Source: Fimenecus sp900545625
Lineage (GTDB): Bacteria; Bacillota; Clostridia; Oscillospirales; Acutalibacteraceae
Length of the DNA: 64,000 bases
Assembly (NCBI GenBank): GCA_963931525.1
Contig: OZ007023.1
Coordinates: forward strand, 1,426,001-1,490,000
Reading direction: 5' to 3'
Positions 7,946 to 15,648 of this stretch are shown piece by piece; the first letter of the stretch is position 1, and the number at the start of each line of letters is the position of its first letter. The notes beneath the pieces were generated by a model. The model did not search any database. It saw only the letters and a program-made list of their open reading frames with translations, and had not been told where the DNA came from. Both the position numbers and the translations under genes were made by a program.

Positions 7946-8641
7946 ATGTTTTGGACGGTCACGCAAAGCTTGCTTAAGGGCTTTGGAACAACAGTTGAAA
8001 TTTTCGGGCTGACGCTGCTTTTGGCGCTGCCGTTGGGGCTTTTGCTGAGCTTCGGCTCCATGTCGCGCTTTCGAGTGCTGAAATGGCTCGTGAAAACCTT
8101 CATCTGGATCATTCGCGGTACGCCGCTGATGCTCCAGCTGATCATTATTTATTACGGCCCCGGGCTTGTAGGCACCTGGGCGCAGGGCTTGGAGCAAAGC
8201 AATTTCCTCGTGGATTGGCTTGCCTCCTGGTCCGTATTTGATCGGTTTGTCGCGGTGATCGTGGCATTTGTCATCAACTATTCCTGCTATTTTTCCGAGA
8301 TCTACCGCGGCGGCATCGAAAGTATCTCCCGCGGGCAGTATGAGGCGGGGCAGGTGCTGGGCATGACACGCACGCAGGTGTTCTTCAAGGTTGTGCTCCT
8401 GCAGGTCGTCAAGCGCATCGTGCCGCCCATGAGCAACGAGATCATCACGCTTGTGAAGGATACGTCGCTTGCGCGTATCATCGCGGTTTATGAGATCATC
8501 TGGGCGGGACAGTCGTTCATCAAGTCCGCAGGGCTTTTGTGGCCGCTGTTCTATACGGGCGTGTTCTATCTCGCCTTCAACGGCCTTTTGACAGTCCTGT
8601 TCGGTCGCATCGAAAAGAAACTCAATTATTTCAGAGGGTAA
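7946..8641 (+). CDS. amino-acid ABC transporter permease
   Basis: A 231-aa inner-membrane permease of the HisM/GlnP type, with about five membrane segments. It opens with TVTQSLLKGFGTTVEIFGL, the usual N-terminal helix of polar amino-acid permeases, and carries RGTPLMLQLIIIYYG and the cytoplasmic EAA-type loop around EAGQVLGMTRTQVFFKVV that docks the ATPase. The ATG at 7946 is preceded by AAGGA; an in-frame TTG at 7937 overlaps that site and is rejected. Only one permease gene is present, so the pore is probably a homodimer. It ends 3 bp before the ATPase gene, implying coupled translation. Confidence 0.92.
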   Translation: MFWTVTQSLLKGFGTTVEIFGLTLLLALPLGLLLSFGSMSRFRVLKWLVKTFIWIIRGTPLMLQLIIIYYGPGLVGTWAQGLEQSNFLVDWLASWSVFDRFVAVIVAFVINYSCYFSEIYRGGIESISRGQYEAGQVLGMTRTQVFFKVVLLQVVKRIVPPMSNEIITLVKDTSLARIIAVYEIIWAGQSFIKSAGLLWPLFYTGVFYLAFNGLLTVLFGRIEKKLNYFRG

Positions 8642-8644
8642 GCT

Positions 8645-9442
8645 ATGGCGATTTTGGAAGTCAACAACATCTGCAAGCGGTTTCAGGATAACGAAGTGCT
8701 TAAGGGTATCAGCTTTTCTCTTGAAGAGGGGCAGGTACTCTCGATTATCGGCTCGTCAGGCAGCGGCAAAACCACGCTGCTGCGCTGTATTACGGGTTTG
8801 GAGACCGCCGACAGCGGCAGTATCTGCGTCGGTGGGCGCATGACCTTTGACAGTGAACGCCGTGAAAAGCTGTCCAAAGCAGAGAAACGCGAAAACCAGC
8901 TTTGCACGGGGCTTGTGTTCCAGTCCTTCAACCTGTTCCCGCAGTATACGGTGCTGCGCAACGTGACGCTTGCAAAAGAACTGTTGGTCAAAGAGACGTG
9001 CCGCGCGGAAAAATGCGATAAAAAAGAGAAAAAGGCACGGCTTGCCGCCATCGAGGACGAGGCAAAGCGTGTGATCGAAAGCGTCGGGCTGTCCGATAAG
9101 CTCGCCAGCTACCCCTGTGAACTCTCAGGCGGGCAGCAGCAGCGCGTGGCGATTGCGCGTGCACTCATGCTTTCGCCGAAGGTGCTGTGCTTTGACGAGC
9201 CGACCTCGGCGCTCGACCCCGAAATCACAGGCGAGGTGCTTGCCGTCATCCGCAAACTTGCCGAAGAGGGGCGCACGATGCTTATCGTAACGCACGAAAT
9301 GGGTTTTGCACGCGAGGTGTCTAACGAAGTGATCTTCATGCACGACGGTGTGATCGGGGAGCAGGGCTCGCCTGAAGAGATCTTCGACCGGCCGCAAAGC
9401 ACACGGCTGAAAGAATTTTTAAGCGCAGCATTGCACGCGTGA
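8645..9442 (+). CDS. amino-acid ABC transporter ATP-binding protein
   Basis: A 265-aa ATPase of the GlnQ/HisP type that powers the permease encoded directly upstream. Walker A is GSSGSGKTT, the signature is LSGGQQQRVAIARAL, Walker B is VLCFDEPTSALD, and the switch His lies in VTHEMGFA. Its helical region carries a lysine-rich stretch (ECRAEKCDKKEKKARLAAIE-like, around residues 118-138) that is longer than usual for GlnQ. The ribosome site AGAGGG overlaps the end of the permease gene. Last gene of the operon; a bidirectional terminator follows at 9460. Confidence 0.93.
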   Translation: MAILEVNNICKRFQDNEVLKGISFSLEEGQVLSIIGSSGSGKTTLLRCITGLETADSGSICVGGRMTFDSERREKLSKAEKRENQLCTGLVFQSFNLFPQYTVLRNVTLAKELLVKETCRAEKCDKKEKKARLAAIEDEAKRVIESVGLSDKLASYPCELSGGQQQRVAIARALMLSPKVLCFDEPTSALDPEITGEVLAVIRKLAEEGRTMLIVTHEMGFAREVSNEVIFMHDGVIGEQGSPEEIFDRPQSTRLKEFLSAALHA

Positions 9443-9459
9443 CCTTGCTTTGCAAATCA

Positions 9460-9493
9460 AAAAGGGCGTGTCCGAAAACGGACACGCCCTTTT
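9460..9493. terminator. bidirectional terminator between ABC operon and ackA
   Basis: A perfect stem of about 15 bp (9460-9474 with 9479-9493) has an AAAA loop, an A-run on one side and a T-run on the other. It serves the plus-strand ABC operon and the convergent minus-strand ackA. Confidence 0.9.
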
Positions 9494-9515
9494 TATGTTG
9501 GAAGTATAAAACGGA

Positions 9516-10739
9516 TCACAGGGAATTGACGATATCGCGCGTATCGCGTGCGATCAGCAGCTCCTCGTTAGTCGGCAGTACGAACACACGCACCTTGGAA
9601 TCAGCGGTGGAAATTTCACCCTCTGCGCCTTTTACCAGCGTGGAGTTGTACGGCTTGTCGATTTGAATGCCGAGATACGAAAGCCCGTCGCAAACGATGG
9701 CGCGCATATCTTCGGCGTTCTCGCCGATGCCGCCCGTAAAGACGATCGCGTCGATCCCGTCCATAGCGGCGGTATACGCACCGATGAATTTTTTGATCTC
9801 ATAAATTTGGATCCCGCGGGCAAGCTTCGCACGCTCGTTGCCCTCAGCAGCCGCCTTCTTCACATCGCGGTCATCCGAAGAAAGCCCGGAGATGCCCAAA
9901 ATACCGGATTTCTTGTTGAGCAGCTCTTCCATTTCGGCAACGCTTTTGTTTTCTTTCTTCATGACATACAGCACTGCGGAAGCGTCGATTGCCCCCGTGC
10001 GCGTGCCCATGATCTCGCCGTCCAGAGGTGTAAGACCCATGGAGGTGTCTATGACCTTTCCGTTTTTTACAGCGGTGATGGATGACCCGTTGCCGAGGTG
10101 GCAGGTGACGATCTTCAGTTCTTCAATAGGCCTGCCCATAACTTCGGCACAGCGCGCGCTCACAAAGCGGTGCGAAGTACCGTGAAAGCCGTATTTGCGA
10201 ATGCCGTATTTCTCATAGTACTTATAAGGCAGCCCATACATGTACGCCTCGGGCGGCATGGTGGAGTGGAACGCATTGTCGAACACGGCGACCTGCGGCA
10301 CGTCGGGGCCGAACAGCGCAATGCTGGCGCGAATGCCCTCCAAGTGCGCGGGGTTGTGCAGGGGTGCGAGGTCGCAAAGGCTCTCGATGCCGTCAATGAC
10401 CGACTGGTCGATCAGCACGCTTTTGTTGAACAGCGCCCCGCCCTGCACCACACGGTGGCCGACAGCGGTGATCTCGGAAATGTCATCGATGACCTTGGTT
10501 TCACCCGTGGTCAGTACATGTTTGACCTCGTGAAACGCAGCGGTGTGGTTCTCCATAGGGACAGGCACGTCCTTTGCGGCGACCTTGCCGTTTGCGGTGT
10601 AGTGCGTGTAGGAAATGCAGCTTTTCGCTGTATCCTTTACGCGCTCGCAAATGCCCTTCGCGATGAGCTGCTCGTTTTCCATGTCGATCAGCTGATATTT
10701 CAGCGACGAGCTACCCGCGTTGATAACCAAAACCTTCAA
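9516..10739 (-). CDS. ackA: acetate kinase
   Basis: A 407-aa cytoplasmic enzyme that makes ATP and acetate from acetyl phosphate, the last step of acetate fermentation. Full length for the family. Signatures are VLVINAGSSSLKYQ at the N-terminus, VFDNAFHSTMP, KYGFHGTSHRFV, the phosphate-binding CHLGNGSSITAV and IVFTGGIGENA. The start at 10739 has GGAGGA close upstream. No phosphotransacetylase gene is next to it, so the partner enzyme must be encoded elsewhere. It is divergent from tmcAL, sharing an overlapping promoter region. Confidence 0.98.
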   Translation of the reverse strand: MKVLVINAGSSSLKYQLIDMENEQLIAKGICERVKDTAKSCISYTHYTANGKVAAKDVPVPMENHTAAFHEVKHVLTTGETKVIDDISEITAVGHRVVQGGALFNKSVLIDQSVIDGIESLCDLAPLHNPAHLEGIRASIALFGPDVPQVAVFDNAFHSTMPPEAYMYGLPYKYYEKYGIRKYGFHGTSHRFVSARCAEVMGRPIEELKIVTCHLGNGSSITAVKNGKVIDTSMGLTPLDGEIMGTRTGAIDASAVLYVMKKENKSVAEMEELLNKKSGILGISGLSSDDRDVKKAAAEGNERAKLARGIQIYEIKKFIGAYTAAMDGIDAIVFTGGIGENAEDMRAIVCDGLSYLGIQIDKPYNSTLVKGAEGEISTADSKVRVFVLPTNEELLIARDTRDIVNSL

Positions 10740-10766
10740 AAAATCTCCTCCGTATCCATTTTATTC

Positions 10767-10795
10767 TTGCAAGAAACCGGGAACCATATTATTAT
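10767..10795 (+). promoter_or_regulatory. promoter of tmcAL
   Basis: TTGCAA (10767-10772) and TATTAT (10790-10795) with a 17-bp spacer. The -10 box overlaps the -10 box of the divergent ackA promoter by five bases. Confidence 0.55.
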
Positions 10796-10819
10796 ATACA
10801 TACTCACAAAGAAAAGCAA
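10791..10819 (-). promoter_or_regulatory. promoter of ackA
   Basis: On the minus strand TTGCTT (10814-10819) and a perfect TATAAT (10791-10796) with a 17-bp spacer. The predicted leader is about 45 nt. Confidence 0.65.
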
Positions 10820-10839
10820 GTCCGAAAGGGGAAAAAGCC

Positions 10840-12030
10840 ATGGCGGTCGCCGGGATCATTGCCGAATACGATCCGTTTCACAACGGGCATCTGCTGCATC
10901 TGCGCGCGACGGCGCAGCGCGCACTCGACGGCGTGGTCGTTGTGCTCGGCGGCAACTTTACCCAGCGCGGCGCGGCAGCCCTCCTCGGTAAACGGTACCG
11001 CACCGAAGCGGCGCTGCGCGGCGGGGCGGATCTGGTGCTCGAACTGCCGCTTCCCTTTGCACTTGCCGGCGCGCAGACCTTTGCGCGCGGCGGGGTAGAA
11101 ATACTGCACGCACTGGGCTGTGTGGATATGCTATCTTTCGGCAGTGAGTGCGGGGACATCACGCTTCTCCGGCAGGCGGCGCAAGCCGTCGACGGCGAGA
11201 GCACGCAAGCCTACATACGCCGCGAGCTGGCAAAGGGAAAGCCCTACGCCGCCGCGCGCGAAACAGCGGTTCGCGGCTTGTACGGCGACGCCGTCGCTGA
11301 TGTTCTGCGTGTACCGAACAACATTTTGGGTGTCGAATACATCCGTGCCTGCCGTACTTTCGCACATGAAATGCAGTTTATGACCGTCGCACGCCGGGGT
11401 GCCGCGCACGATGCAAAAAGCCCGACAGGCGCTTTCGCGTCCGCGTCCTTCTTGCGTGAACAAATCCAAAAAGGGGAGACGGTTTCGCCGTTTCTACCGC
11501 CGTTTTCCGAAGCGATTTTGCAGCGTGCCTTGCAGAACGGCGACGCGCCCGCATCGATTGAAAAGCTGGAAATGGCTGTGCTTGCTTTTTTGCGGAAGTG
11601 CACGCCGCAGGACTTTCAAAATACACCCGATATTTCCGAAGGGCTCGAGAACCGCATTTTAAATGCGGCGCGCACGGCACGGACGCTTTCGGAATTGTTC
11701 CAAGCGGCAAAGACCAAGCGTTATTCCCATGCACGCATCCGCCGCGCGGTGCTTTCCGCCTTCCTCGGTATTGAGAATCGGCATTTGCAGGACGGCGTGC
11801 CGTACCTCCGGGTTCTCGGGCTTTCCGAACGCGGCAAACAAATTTTGCATTCTGCAAGAAAAACGGCGCGCGTGCCGATTGTGCTGCGCGCTTCTGATAT
11901 AGGTAGGCTTTCCGAGTCCGCACAGCAGCTTTTTGCACTTGAATGCGCGGCTACAGATGTATATGCGCTTTGTAAGCCTCGTGTCGGGGCTTGCGGCAGC
12001 GAGATGACGGATAATGTGGTGCGGTTCTGA
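10840..12030 (+). CDS. tmcAL: tRNA(Met) cytidine acetate ligase TmcAL
   Basis: A 396-aa member of the nucleotidyltransferase-fold family that uses ATP and free acetate to make N4-acetylcytidine at the wobble base of elongator tRNA-Met. Signatures are GIIAEYDPFHNGHLLHL with the HxGH nucleotide-binding motif near the N-terminus and LGGNFTQRG. Length matches the family. The ATG at 10840 follows AAAGGGGA; the reading frame extends upstream without a comparable site. It sits back to back with acetate kinase, whose product acetate is the TmcAL substrate. A small hairpin with T-run (about 12042-12066) follows. Confidence 0.92.
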   Translation: MAVAGIIAEYDPFHNGHLLHLRATAQRALDGVVVVLGGNFTQRGAAALLGKRYRTEAALRGGADLVLELPLPFALAGAQTFARGGVEILHALGCVDMLSFGSECGDITLLRQAAQAVDGESTQAYIRRELAKGKPYAAARETAVRGLYGDAVADVLRVPNNILGVEYIRACRTFAHEMQFMTVARRGAAHDAKSPTGAFASASFLREQIQKGETVSPFLPPFSEAILQRALQNGDAPASIEKLEMAVLAFLRKCTPQDFQNTPDISEGLENRILNAARTARTLSELFQAAKTKRYSHARIRRAVLSAFLGIENRHLQDGVPYLRVLGLSERGKQILHSARKTARVPIVLRASDIGRLSESAQQLFALECAATDVYALCKPRVGACGSEMTDNVVRF

Positions 12031-12054
12031 TTTTGCATTTTTGCAAGGTGAAAC

Positions 12055-12082
12055 TTGCATTTTTTGCGGAAACGGGTATAAT
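12055..12082 (+). promoter_or_regulatory. promoter of the RpiR-type regulator gene
   Basis: TTGCAT (12055-12060) and a perfect TATAAT (12077-12082) with a 16-bp spacer, between tmcAL and the regulator gene. Confidence 0.6.
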
Positions 12083-12095
12083 GAAAGACGAATCC

Positions 12096-12109
12096 GCCGC
12101 ACGTGCGGC
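12096..12109. promoter_or_regulatory. 14-bp palindrome in the regulator leader (candidate operator)
   Basis: GCCGCACGTGCGGC is a perfect palindrome lying a few bases after the predicted transcription start and about 30 bp before the regulator start codon. RpiR-family proteins bind palindromes, so autoregulation is plausible, but no other copy was seen. Confidence 0.35.
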
Positions 12110-12139
12110 AAAATCTTGCGTTGAGGTCGTGATGGATCG

Positions 12140-13024
12140 ATGAACAGCTCTCTGCTTGCTGTTTTGGAGCAGAATTACCGCCATTTTTCCAAAGGACAAA
12201 AGAAGATTGCAGCATATATTACGGAAAATTATGACAAGGCAGCGTTTATGACCGCTGCCGCACTCGGACGCAAGGTCGGCGTGAGTGAATCAACAGTCGT
12301 GCGTTTTGCCACGGAGCTTGGCTTTAAAGGTTATCCGCAGCTGCAAAAGGAATTGCAGCAGATGATCAAATCCAAGCTGACCGCTGTGCAGCGCATGGAG
12401 GTCTCTCAGGCGCTCATCGGGGACAGCGATATCATCGACAGCGTGCTGGGCGGCGACATCGAGTTGATCCGTTCCACGGCTGAGCAGACCTCCCGGGAGG
12501 CATTTTCGGCGGCGATCGCCGAGATCAACCGCGCGCGGCGCATCTACATCCTCGGCGTGCGCTCGTCTGCGGCGCTTGCCTCATTTTTGGCGTTTTATTT
12601 CAATCTTGTCTTTGAATCTGTTGTGCTGGTGGATACCTCCAGCGCATCCGAGATGTTCGAGCAAATGTTCCGTATCGGGAAAGAGGATATTTGCATCGCG
12701 ATCAGCTTCCCGCGGTATTCTAAGCAGACGGTCAACGCCCTGCGTTTTATCGCAGACAGGGGCGCAAAGATCATAGCGCTTACCGACACTGAAAAATCAC
12801 CGATCGCATCGTTTGCCACCCATCTTCTGGTCGCGCGCAGCGATATGGCGTCGGTGGTCGATTCCCTGACAGCGCCCTTGAGTCTCATTAACGCGCTGAT
12901 CGTCGGCGTGACGCTTACCCGCCGGGACGAGGTATATCAGAATTTTAACGCGCTTGAAAATATTTGGGACGAGTATCAGGTCTACGAAAAAGCAGAGGAT
13001 TTTGCGGATCATGCAGACAGCTGA
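12140..13024 (+). CDS. MurR/RpiR family transcriptional regulator
   Basis: A 294-aa regulator with an N-terminal helix-turn-helix domain (about residues 1-77, including VGVSESTVVRFATELGFKGYPQ) and a C-terminal SIS sugar-phosphate-binding domain (about 125-255, with YILGVRSSAALASFLAFYF). Such proteins sense phosphosugars and control sugar catabolism genes. The frame is closed upstream at 12122, which fixes the ATG at 12140 despite a weak ribosome site. Its end overlaps the next gene by 14 bp. No sugar catabolic gene is immediately adjacent; the alpha-galactosidase lies 5 kb downstream on the same strand. Target unknown. Confidence 0.9.
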   Translation: MNSSLLAVLEQNYRHFSKGQKKIAAYITENYDKAAFMTAAALGRKVGVSESTVVRFATELGFKGYPQLQKELQQMIKSKLTAVQRMEVSQALIGDSDIIDSVLGGDIELIRSTAEQTSREAFSAAIAEINRARRIYILGVRSSAALASFLAFYFNLVFESVVLVDTSSASEMFEQMFRIGKEDICIAISFPRYSKQTVNALRFIADRGAKIIALTDTEKSPIASFATHLLVARSDMASVVDSLTAPLSLINALIVGVTLTRRDEVYQNFNALENIWDEYQVYEKAEDFADHADS

Positions 13025-14258
13025 TGTTTTGGTCGTCGGTGCGGGCGCTGCCGGATGTATGGCGGCGGGCACGGCGGCGCAGTGCGGTGCGGATGTGTTG
13101 AGCGTAGAACGCAACGAGCGCGTCGCGCGCAAGGTCTGTATCACGGGCAAGGGGCGCTGCAACGTGACGAACGCTTCGGATGTGCCGACGCTTGTGCAAA
13201 ATGTGCCCGGCAACGGGCGGTTTTTATACAGTGCTTTTTCTGCGTTCGCCTCTGAGGACACTATGCGTTTTTTTGAAGAACTCGGCGTGCCGCTGAAGGT
13301 GGAGCGCGGCAACCGCGTGTTCCCCGAAAGCGATAAGGCGACCGATATTGCTGACGCGCTTGCGCAGTTCCTCCGGCAAAACGGCGTGCGCCGTGTGCAT
13401 GCGCGTGTTTCGGAACTGCTTTTGGAGGACGGTGTGGTACGCGGCGTGCGTGCAGCCTCCGGCGAACCGTTTTATGCCGACCGCGTGATCTTGGCTACGG
13501 GCGGGTTGTCCTACCCGGCGACGGGCTCGACGGGCGACGGCTATCGTTTGGCAAAGCAGGCGGGGCACACGATCACCCCCACGCGCCCTTCGCTCTCGGC
13601 GCTGCGCTGCCGCGAGGATCTGTGTGCTTCGTGCGCGGGGCTCTCCCTGCGCAACGTTGCGCTTACGGTGGAGGACACGAAAAAGCACAAAGAAATCTAC
13701 TCCGATTTCGGCGAAATGCTGTTTACGCATTTCGGCGTTTCGGGGCCGATGGTGCTTTCCGCAAGTGCGCACTTGCGCGATATGCAGCCCGAACGCTATC
13801 GGCTGTATATTGACTTAAAGCCCGCGCTGTCCGAAGAAAAGCTGGACGCGAGAATACGGCGCGACTTTTCGGAAAACGGCAATAAGGCGATCTCCAACAC
13901 GCTCGGGCTGTTGCTGCCGCGCTCGCTGATCGCTCCCATTTTGCACTTGGCGGGGATCGATCGTGCTGCAAAAACCAACCAGATCTCCAAAGCACAGCGG
14001 ATGTCGCTTCTGCAAACGGTCAAAGCCCTGCCGCTTACGGTGCTCGGCTTTTTTGATATTGACGCGGCGATCGTGACTGCGGGCGGCGTCAACGTACGGG
14101 AAGTTGACCCCAAAACCATGGAAAGCAAGCTCTGCCGCGGGCTTTACTTCGCGGGCGAGCTTTTGGACTGTGATGCTTATACGGGCGGCTTTAATTTGCA
14201 GATCGCGTTTTCCACGGGGTATCTCGCGGGACGCGCGGCAGGCAGTATAGAAAATTGA
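13011..14258 (+). CDS. BaiN/HI0933-family FAD-dependent oxidoreductase
   Basis: A 415-aa flavoprotein of the HI0933/BaiN family, often annotated as aminoacetone oxidase-like; the physiological reaction is unsettled in most bacteria. The N-terminal dinucleotide fold is VLVVGAGAAGCMAAG, followed by the family-specific GKGRCNVTNAS. A second nucleotide-contact segment is VILATGGLSYPATGSTGDGY, and the C-terminus has CRGLYFAGELLDCDAYTGGFN. The start at 13011 lies inside the end of the regulator gene, so the two are probably translated together. This family often precedes cmk in clostridia, as here, which supports a housekeeping role. Confidence 0.85.
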   Translation: MQTADVLVVGAGAAGCMAAGTAAQCGADVLSVERNERVARKVCITGKGRCNVTNASDVPTLVQNVPGNGRFLYSAFSAFASEDTMRFFEELGVPLKVERGNRVFPESDKATDIADALAQFLRQNGVRRVHARVSELLLEDGVVRGVRAASGEPFYADRVILATGGLSYPATGSTGDGYRLAKQAGHTITPTRPSLSALRCREDLCASCAGLSLRNVALTVEDTKKHKEIYSDFGEMLFTHFGVSGPMVLSASAHLRDMQPERYRLYIDLKPALSEEKLDARIRRDFSENGNKAISNTLGLLLPRSLIAPILHLAGIDRAAKTNQISKAQRMSLLQTVKALPLTVLGFFDIDAAIVTAGGVNVREVDPKTMESKLCRGLYFAGELLDCDAYTGGFNLQIAFSTGYLAGRAAGSIEN

Positions 14259-14307
14259 AAAACAGATAAAACACGCCCTTGGGCGACCTTAAAAAGGAGT
14301 AGCATAT

Positions 14308-14973
14308 ATGGCGTTTAATGTAGCGATCGACGGCCCCGCAGGCGCGGGAAAGAGCAGTATCGCCCGTGCGGCGGCAAAGGAACTCGGCTTTATTTATGTA
14401 GATACCGGCGCGCTGTATCGTGCGGTCGGCGTGTATGGGCTTCGAAACGGCATCGACAATAAAAATGCCGAAGCCGTGGCGGGAATGCTGCCGCACATTT
14501 CCGTGGAACTGAAATTCCGGGACGGCGTGCAGCATGTGTATTTGAACGGTGAGGATGTCTCTGAGGAGATCCGCACGCCTCCCGCGTCCATGGCGGCGTC
14601 GGACGTGTCCGCTGTGCCTGCCGTGCGGCAGTTCCTGTTTGATTTGCAGCGAGACATCGCAGCAAAAAACGACTGCATCATGGATGGCCGCGACATCGGC
14701 ACGGTCGTGCTCCCCAATGCGCAGGTCAAGATCTTTCTGACCGCTTCACCCGAAGCGCGTGCGATGCGCCGCTATAAGGAATTGCAGGAAAAGGGCGCCA
14801 AGGATACCTACGAGGATGTGCTCGCCGACCTTTTGCAGCGCGACTACAACGATTCGCACCGCGCCGTGGCGCCGCTAAAACCTGCCGAAGACAGCATAAC
14901 GGTCGATAATTCCGGGCTGTCGCTCGAAGATTCGATCGAGCAGGTGCTGTCGGTGATCCGCGCGGCGCTTTGA
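14308..14973 (+). CDS. cmk: cytidylate kinase
   Basis: A 221-aa cytoplasmic kinase that phosphorylates CMP and dCMP. The P-loop is GPAGAGKSS at residues 9-17, followed by YVDTGALYRAV and, later, MDGRDIGTVVLPNA, all diagnostic for bacterial Cmk. Full length. AAAAGGAG stands before the ATG. The gene is first of the conserved clostridial series cmk, plsC, ispH-S1, with a 30-bp gap to plsC. Confidence 0.97.
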   Translation: MAFNVAIDGPAGAGKSSIARAAAKELGFIYVDTGALYRAVGVYGLRNGIDNKNAEAVAGMLPHISVELKFRDGVQHVYLNGEDVSEEIRTPPASMAASDVSAVPAVRQFLFDLQRDIAAKNDCIMDGRDIGTVVLPNAQVKIFLTASPEARAMRRYKELQEKGAKDTYEDVLADLLQRDYNDSHRAVAPLKPAEDSITVDNSGLSLEDSIEQVLSVIRAAL

Positions 14974-15003
14974 TCGCTGAAATCTTACTTTTGAGGAGAA
15001 TTT

Positions 15004-15648
15004 ATGGCAGAAATTTATGACTTTTCCAAAGCCCGTGAATATAAGCTTTACAGTGCACTCAAGCCGCTCGCCCGTGTGGTGTGTAAAACGCTGTATCGCT
15101 GTACCTATATTGGAAAAGAGAATATTCCGAAAACCGGCGGATTTATTTTGGCTTGCAACCATCAAAGTGCGTTCGACCCCATTACTTTAGGCGGCTGCGG
15201 TCTGCGTGTGTTCCACTTCATGGCGAAGGAGGAGCTGTTCCGCAATCCGGCGCTTGCCAAGTTCCTGACGCACCTGAACGCTTTTCCCGTCGTGCGCGGG
15301 AAAGGGGATATGGCAGCCGTGCATTATGCTGAAGAAGTCATAAAAAACGGCTGGGTGCTCGGCATCTTTCCCGAAGGCACGCGAGCGGAGGATTACCGCC
15401 CCGGGCGCGGCAAGTCCGGCGCGGCGCTTATCGCCAAGGCTACGGGCGCAGATGTGCTGCCGGTTGCGATCTATACGGATAAGCATTACAAATGCGGTTC
15501 ACATTTGACCGTGCGCTTCGGCAAGCTTATCCGTAATGAAGAATTCGGATTTACCGAGGAGGGTAAATCCCGCGAGCTCAAGGACGCCACGCGCCGTATC
15601 ATGGGCGACATCACCGCGCTCTGGGAGGAAGGACATTGCAAAAAATAA
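15004..15648 (+). CDS. plsC: 1-acyl-sn-glycerol-3-phosphate acyltransferase
   Basis: A 214-aa acyltransferase that adds the second acyl chain to lysophosphatidic acid at the membrane. The catalytic HX4D is in CNHQSAFDP, and the substrate-binding motif is IFPEGTRAE. Length fits the short clostridial PlsC type, without an obvious transmembrane helix. TTGAGGAG precedes the ATG. The last 13 bp overlap the ispH-S1 gene, whose ribosome site lies inside plsC. The partner first-step acyltransferase PlsY is encoded at 42.4 kb. Confidence 0.93.
   Translation: MAEIYDFSKAREYKLYSALKPLARVVCKTLYRCTYIGKENIPKTGGFILACNHQSAFDPITLGGCGLRVFHFMAKEELFRNPALAKFLTHLNAFPVVRGKGDMAAVHYAEEVIKNGWVLGIFPEGTRAEDYRPGRGKSGAALIAKATGADVLPVAIYTDKHYKCGSHLTVRFGKLIRNEEFGFTEEGKSRELKDATRRIMGDITALWEEGHCKK

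Noticed and set aside
7009..9442. second permease gene expected in some amino-acid ABC operons
   Set aside because: Only one permease frame exists; the operon is complete as a homodimeric system.
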